A DNA stretch of 64,000 nt, taken from Hyphomicrobiales bacterium (GTDB lineage: Bacteria; Pseudomonadota; Alphaproteobacteria; Rhizobiales; Beijerinckiaceae). Both the position numbers and the translations under genes were made by a program. Location of the stretch: NCBI GenBank assembly GCA_003963405.1, contig RXIY01000030.1, forward strand, positions 1 to 64,000. Direction: 5' to 3'. This document shows positions 63,362 to 64,000 of the stretch, in pieces; within the stretch, counting starts at the first letter, position 1, and every line of letters begins with the position of its first letter. Under the pieces are notes generated by a model that made no database searches, was not told the DNA's origin, and was given only the letters and a program-made list of their open reading frames with translations.

Positions 63362-63583
63362 ATGAACCGTTACGAACGCACCCCCCAACCGGCTGGCGAG
63401 GCCGAGGTCGAATATCTCGACGGCGAATATCGCGTTCGCAAACCGGGCGCCTATGTGCGCTGCGCGGTCACCGGCGAACCGATCCCGCTCGAGGACCTGC
63501 GCTACTGGAACGTCGATCTGCAGGAGCCGTACAGCGGCCCGCACGCCAAGCTGATGAAGCTCGGGCTCAAGAAACCCGACTGA
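63362..63583 (+). CDS. DUF2093 family protein
   Basis: A 73-residue protein of the DUF2093 family, found beside lpxK in Hyphomicrobiales: GEAEVEYLDGEYRVRKPG, then GAYVRCAVTGEPIPLEDLRY and WNVDLQEPY. It is convergent with lpxK and the two stop regions overlap by 17 bases. The function is unknown; the pairing suggests an envelope-related role. The ATG at 63362 is preferred to an upstream one at 63287, as the conserved domain starts right after it. Confidence 0.85.
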   Translation: MNRYERTPQPAGEAEVEYLDGEYRVRKPGAYVRCAVTGEPIPLEDLRYWNVDLQEPYSGPHAKLMKLGLKKPD

Positions 63584-64000
63584 GCCGCGCCGCGGAGAGC
63601 CTTGCGGCGAGCGCCGCAGCCACGGCGTCGGCGTCGTCGAAGACGAGTCGCACAGGGAGGACGTCGACTTCCGTCGCGCCCTCGGGCAGGCGGACGACGT
63701 CTTTTTCCGTCGTGACGAGTCGCGCCTCGTGGCGGCGCGCCAGCGTGGCGAGGCGGTCCAGATCGCGCGCGCTGAAGCGATGGTGGTCCGGGAATGCGCG
63801 CCGGGCGACGAGTTCGGCGCCGACATTCTCGAGCGTGCGGAAGAATTTCTCCGGCCGGCCGATCCCGGCGAAGGCCACGACGCGCCGGCCGCTCCATGTC
63901 TGCGCGGCGGGCTGCGCGCGCAGCCTTGCCCGGAACGCCGGTTTTTCAGCCGTCGCCATGAGGGCTGCGGCGGCCGCGCCGTCGCCGATGACGATCAGCG
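63567..64000 (-). CDS. lpxK: Tetraacyldisaccharide 4'-kinase LpxK, C-terminal part
   Basis: The last 144 or so residues of LpxK, which phosphorylates the 4'-position of the lipid A precursor at the inner membrane. Visible motifs: LIVIGDGAAAAALM (running off the window edge), RVVAFAGIGRPEKFF and FPDHHRFSARDLDRL, then LVTTEKDVVRLP, all standard for the family. The N-terminal P-loop lies beyond the edge, so the real start is outside; the ATG at 63959 is internal. Confidence 0.93.
   Translation of the reverse strand, partial: LIVIGDGAAAAALMATAEKPAFRARLRAQPAAQTWSGRRVVAFAGIGRPEKFFRTLENVGAELVARRAFPDHHRFSARDLDRLATLARRHEARLVTTEKDVVRLPEGATEVDVLPVRLVFDDADAVAAALAARLSAARLSRVS

Overview
The window is GC-rich chromosomal DNA from an alphaproteobacterium, almost certainly of the order Hyphomicrobiales (Rhizobiales). 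The main clues are a glnB-glnA pair with a nearby glnE, a giant coiled-coil protein resembling the growth-pole-ring protein GPR/RgsE of polar-growing rhizobia, lpxK next to DUF2093, a DUF2336 gene, and a chorismate mutase/hisC/tyrC operon. Placement nearer to Beijerinckiaceae/Methylocystaceae is only an impression from the porin and small secreted proteins; no methane or methanol oxidation gene is present. I saw no rRNA, tRNA, CRISPR array, transposase or integrase.

Layout. 0-6 kb (mostly minus): a lipoprotein, argJ, a parvulin PPIase and glnE. 6-11.6 kb: a DUF815 ATPase, a cupin, the aromatic amino acid operon (chorismate mutase, hisC, tyrC) and a FixJ-like regulator. 11.6-16.8 kb: a PHA-system protein, glnA and glnB with a strong terminator and a candidate sigma-54 promoter, a 3-mercaptopyruvate sulfurtransferase, a YkgJ cysteine-cluster protein and DUF3108. 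17-21 kb: a 37-residue membrane peptide with its own terminator, a LuxR-type regulator with a degenerate receiver, YdcF and ETF-QO. 21-25 kb: a three-gene ABC exporter and small envelope proteins. 25-31 kb: ubiA, rsmE, a porin-like fragment, gshA, an Flp-type pilin and DUF937. 31-38.8 kb (plus): ispH-thrB-rnhA, then an OmpA protein, an HhH protein, a pentapeptide protein, a ROK kinase, nadK and a 2Fe-2S ferredoxin. 38.8-45.7 kb: a frameshifted DUF2336 gene, a degenerate CitE-like protein, secreted proteins, a large outer-membrane porin and a Rieske-FAD oxidoreductase. 45.7-52.9 kb: the 2364-residue GPR-like gene. 53-61.5 kb: a signalling district (Hpt protein, winged-helix regulator, multi-PAS hybrid kinase, solute-binding protein, MshEN-GT2 glycosyltransferase followed by a LuxR solo). 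61.5-64 kb: an unknown 106-residue protein, a DGQHR/DndB-like orphan preceded by a 22-bp dyad, DUF2093 and the end of lpxK.

How parts fit together. GlnE adenylylates/deadenylylates GlnA under control of GlnB, so one 11-kb stretch holds the core of glutamine synthetase regulation. The most unusual material is the GPR-like gene with its 99-bp tandem repeats, the GT2-LuxR solo pair, the orphan DGQHR gene with operator-like dyads, and two receiver proteins that lack canonical phosphorylation residues. Most of the rest is ordinary core metabolism. Long open frames antisense to glnE and to the giant gene come from high GC and codon bias and are not treated as genes.
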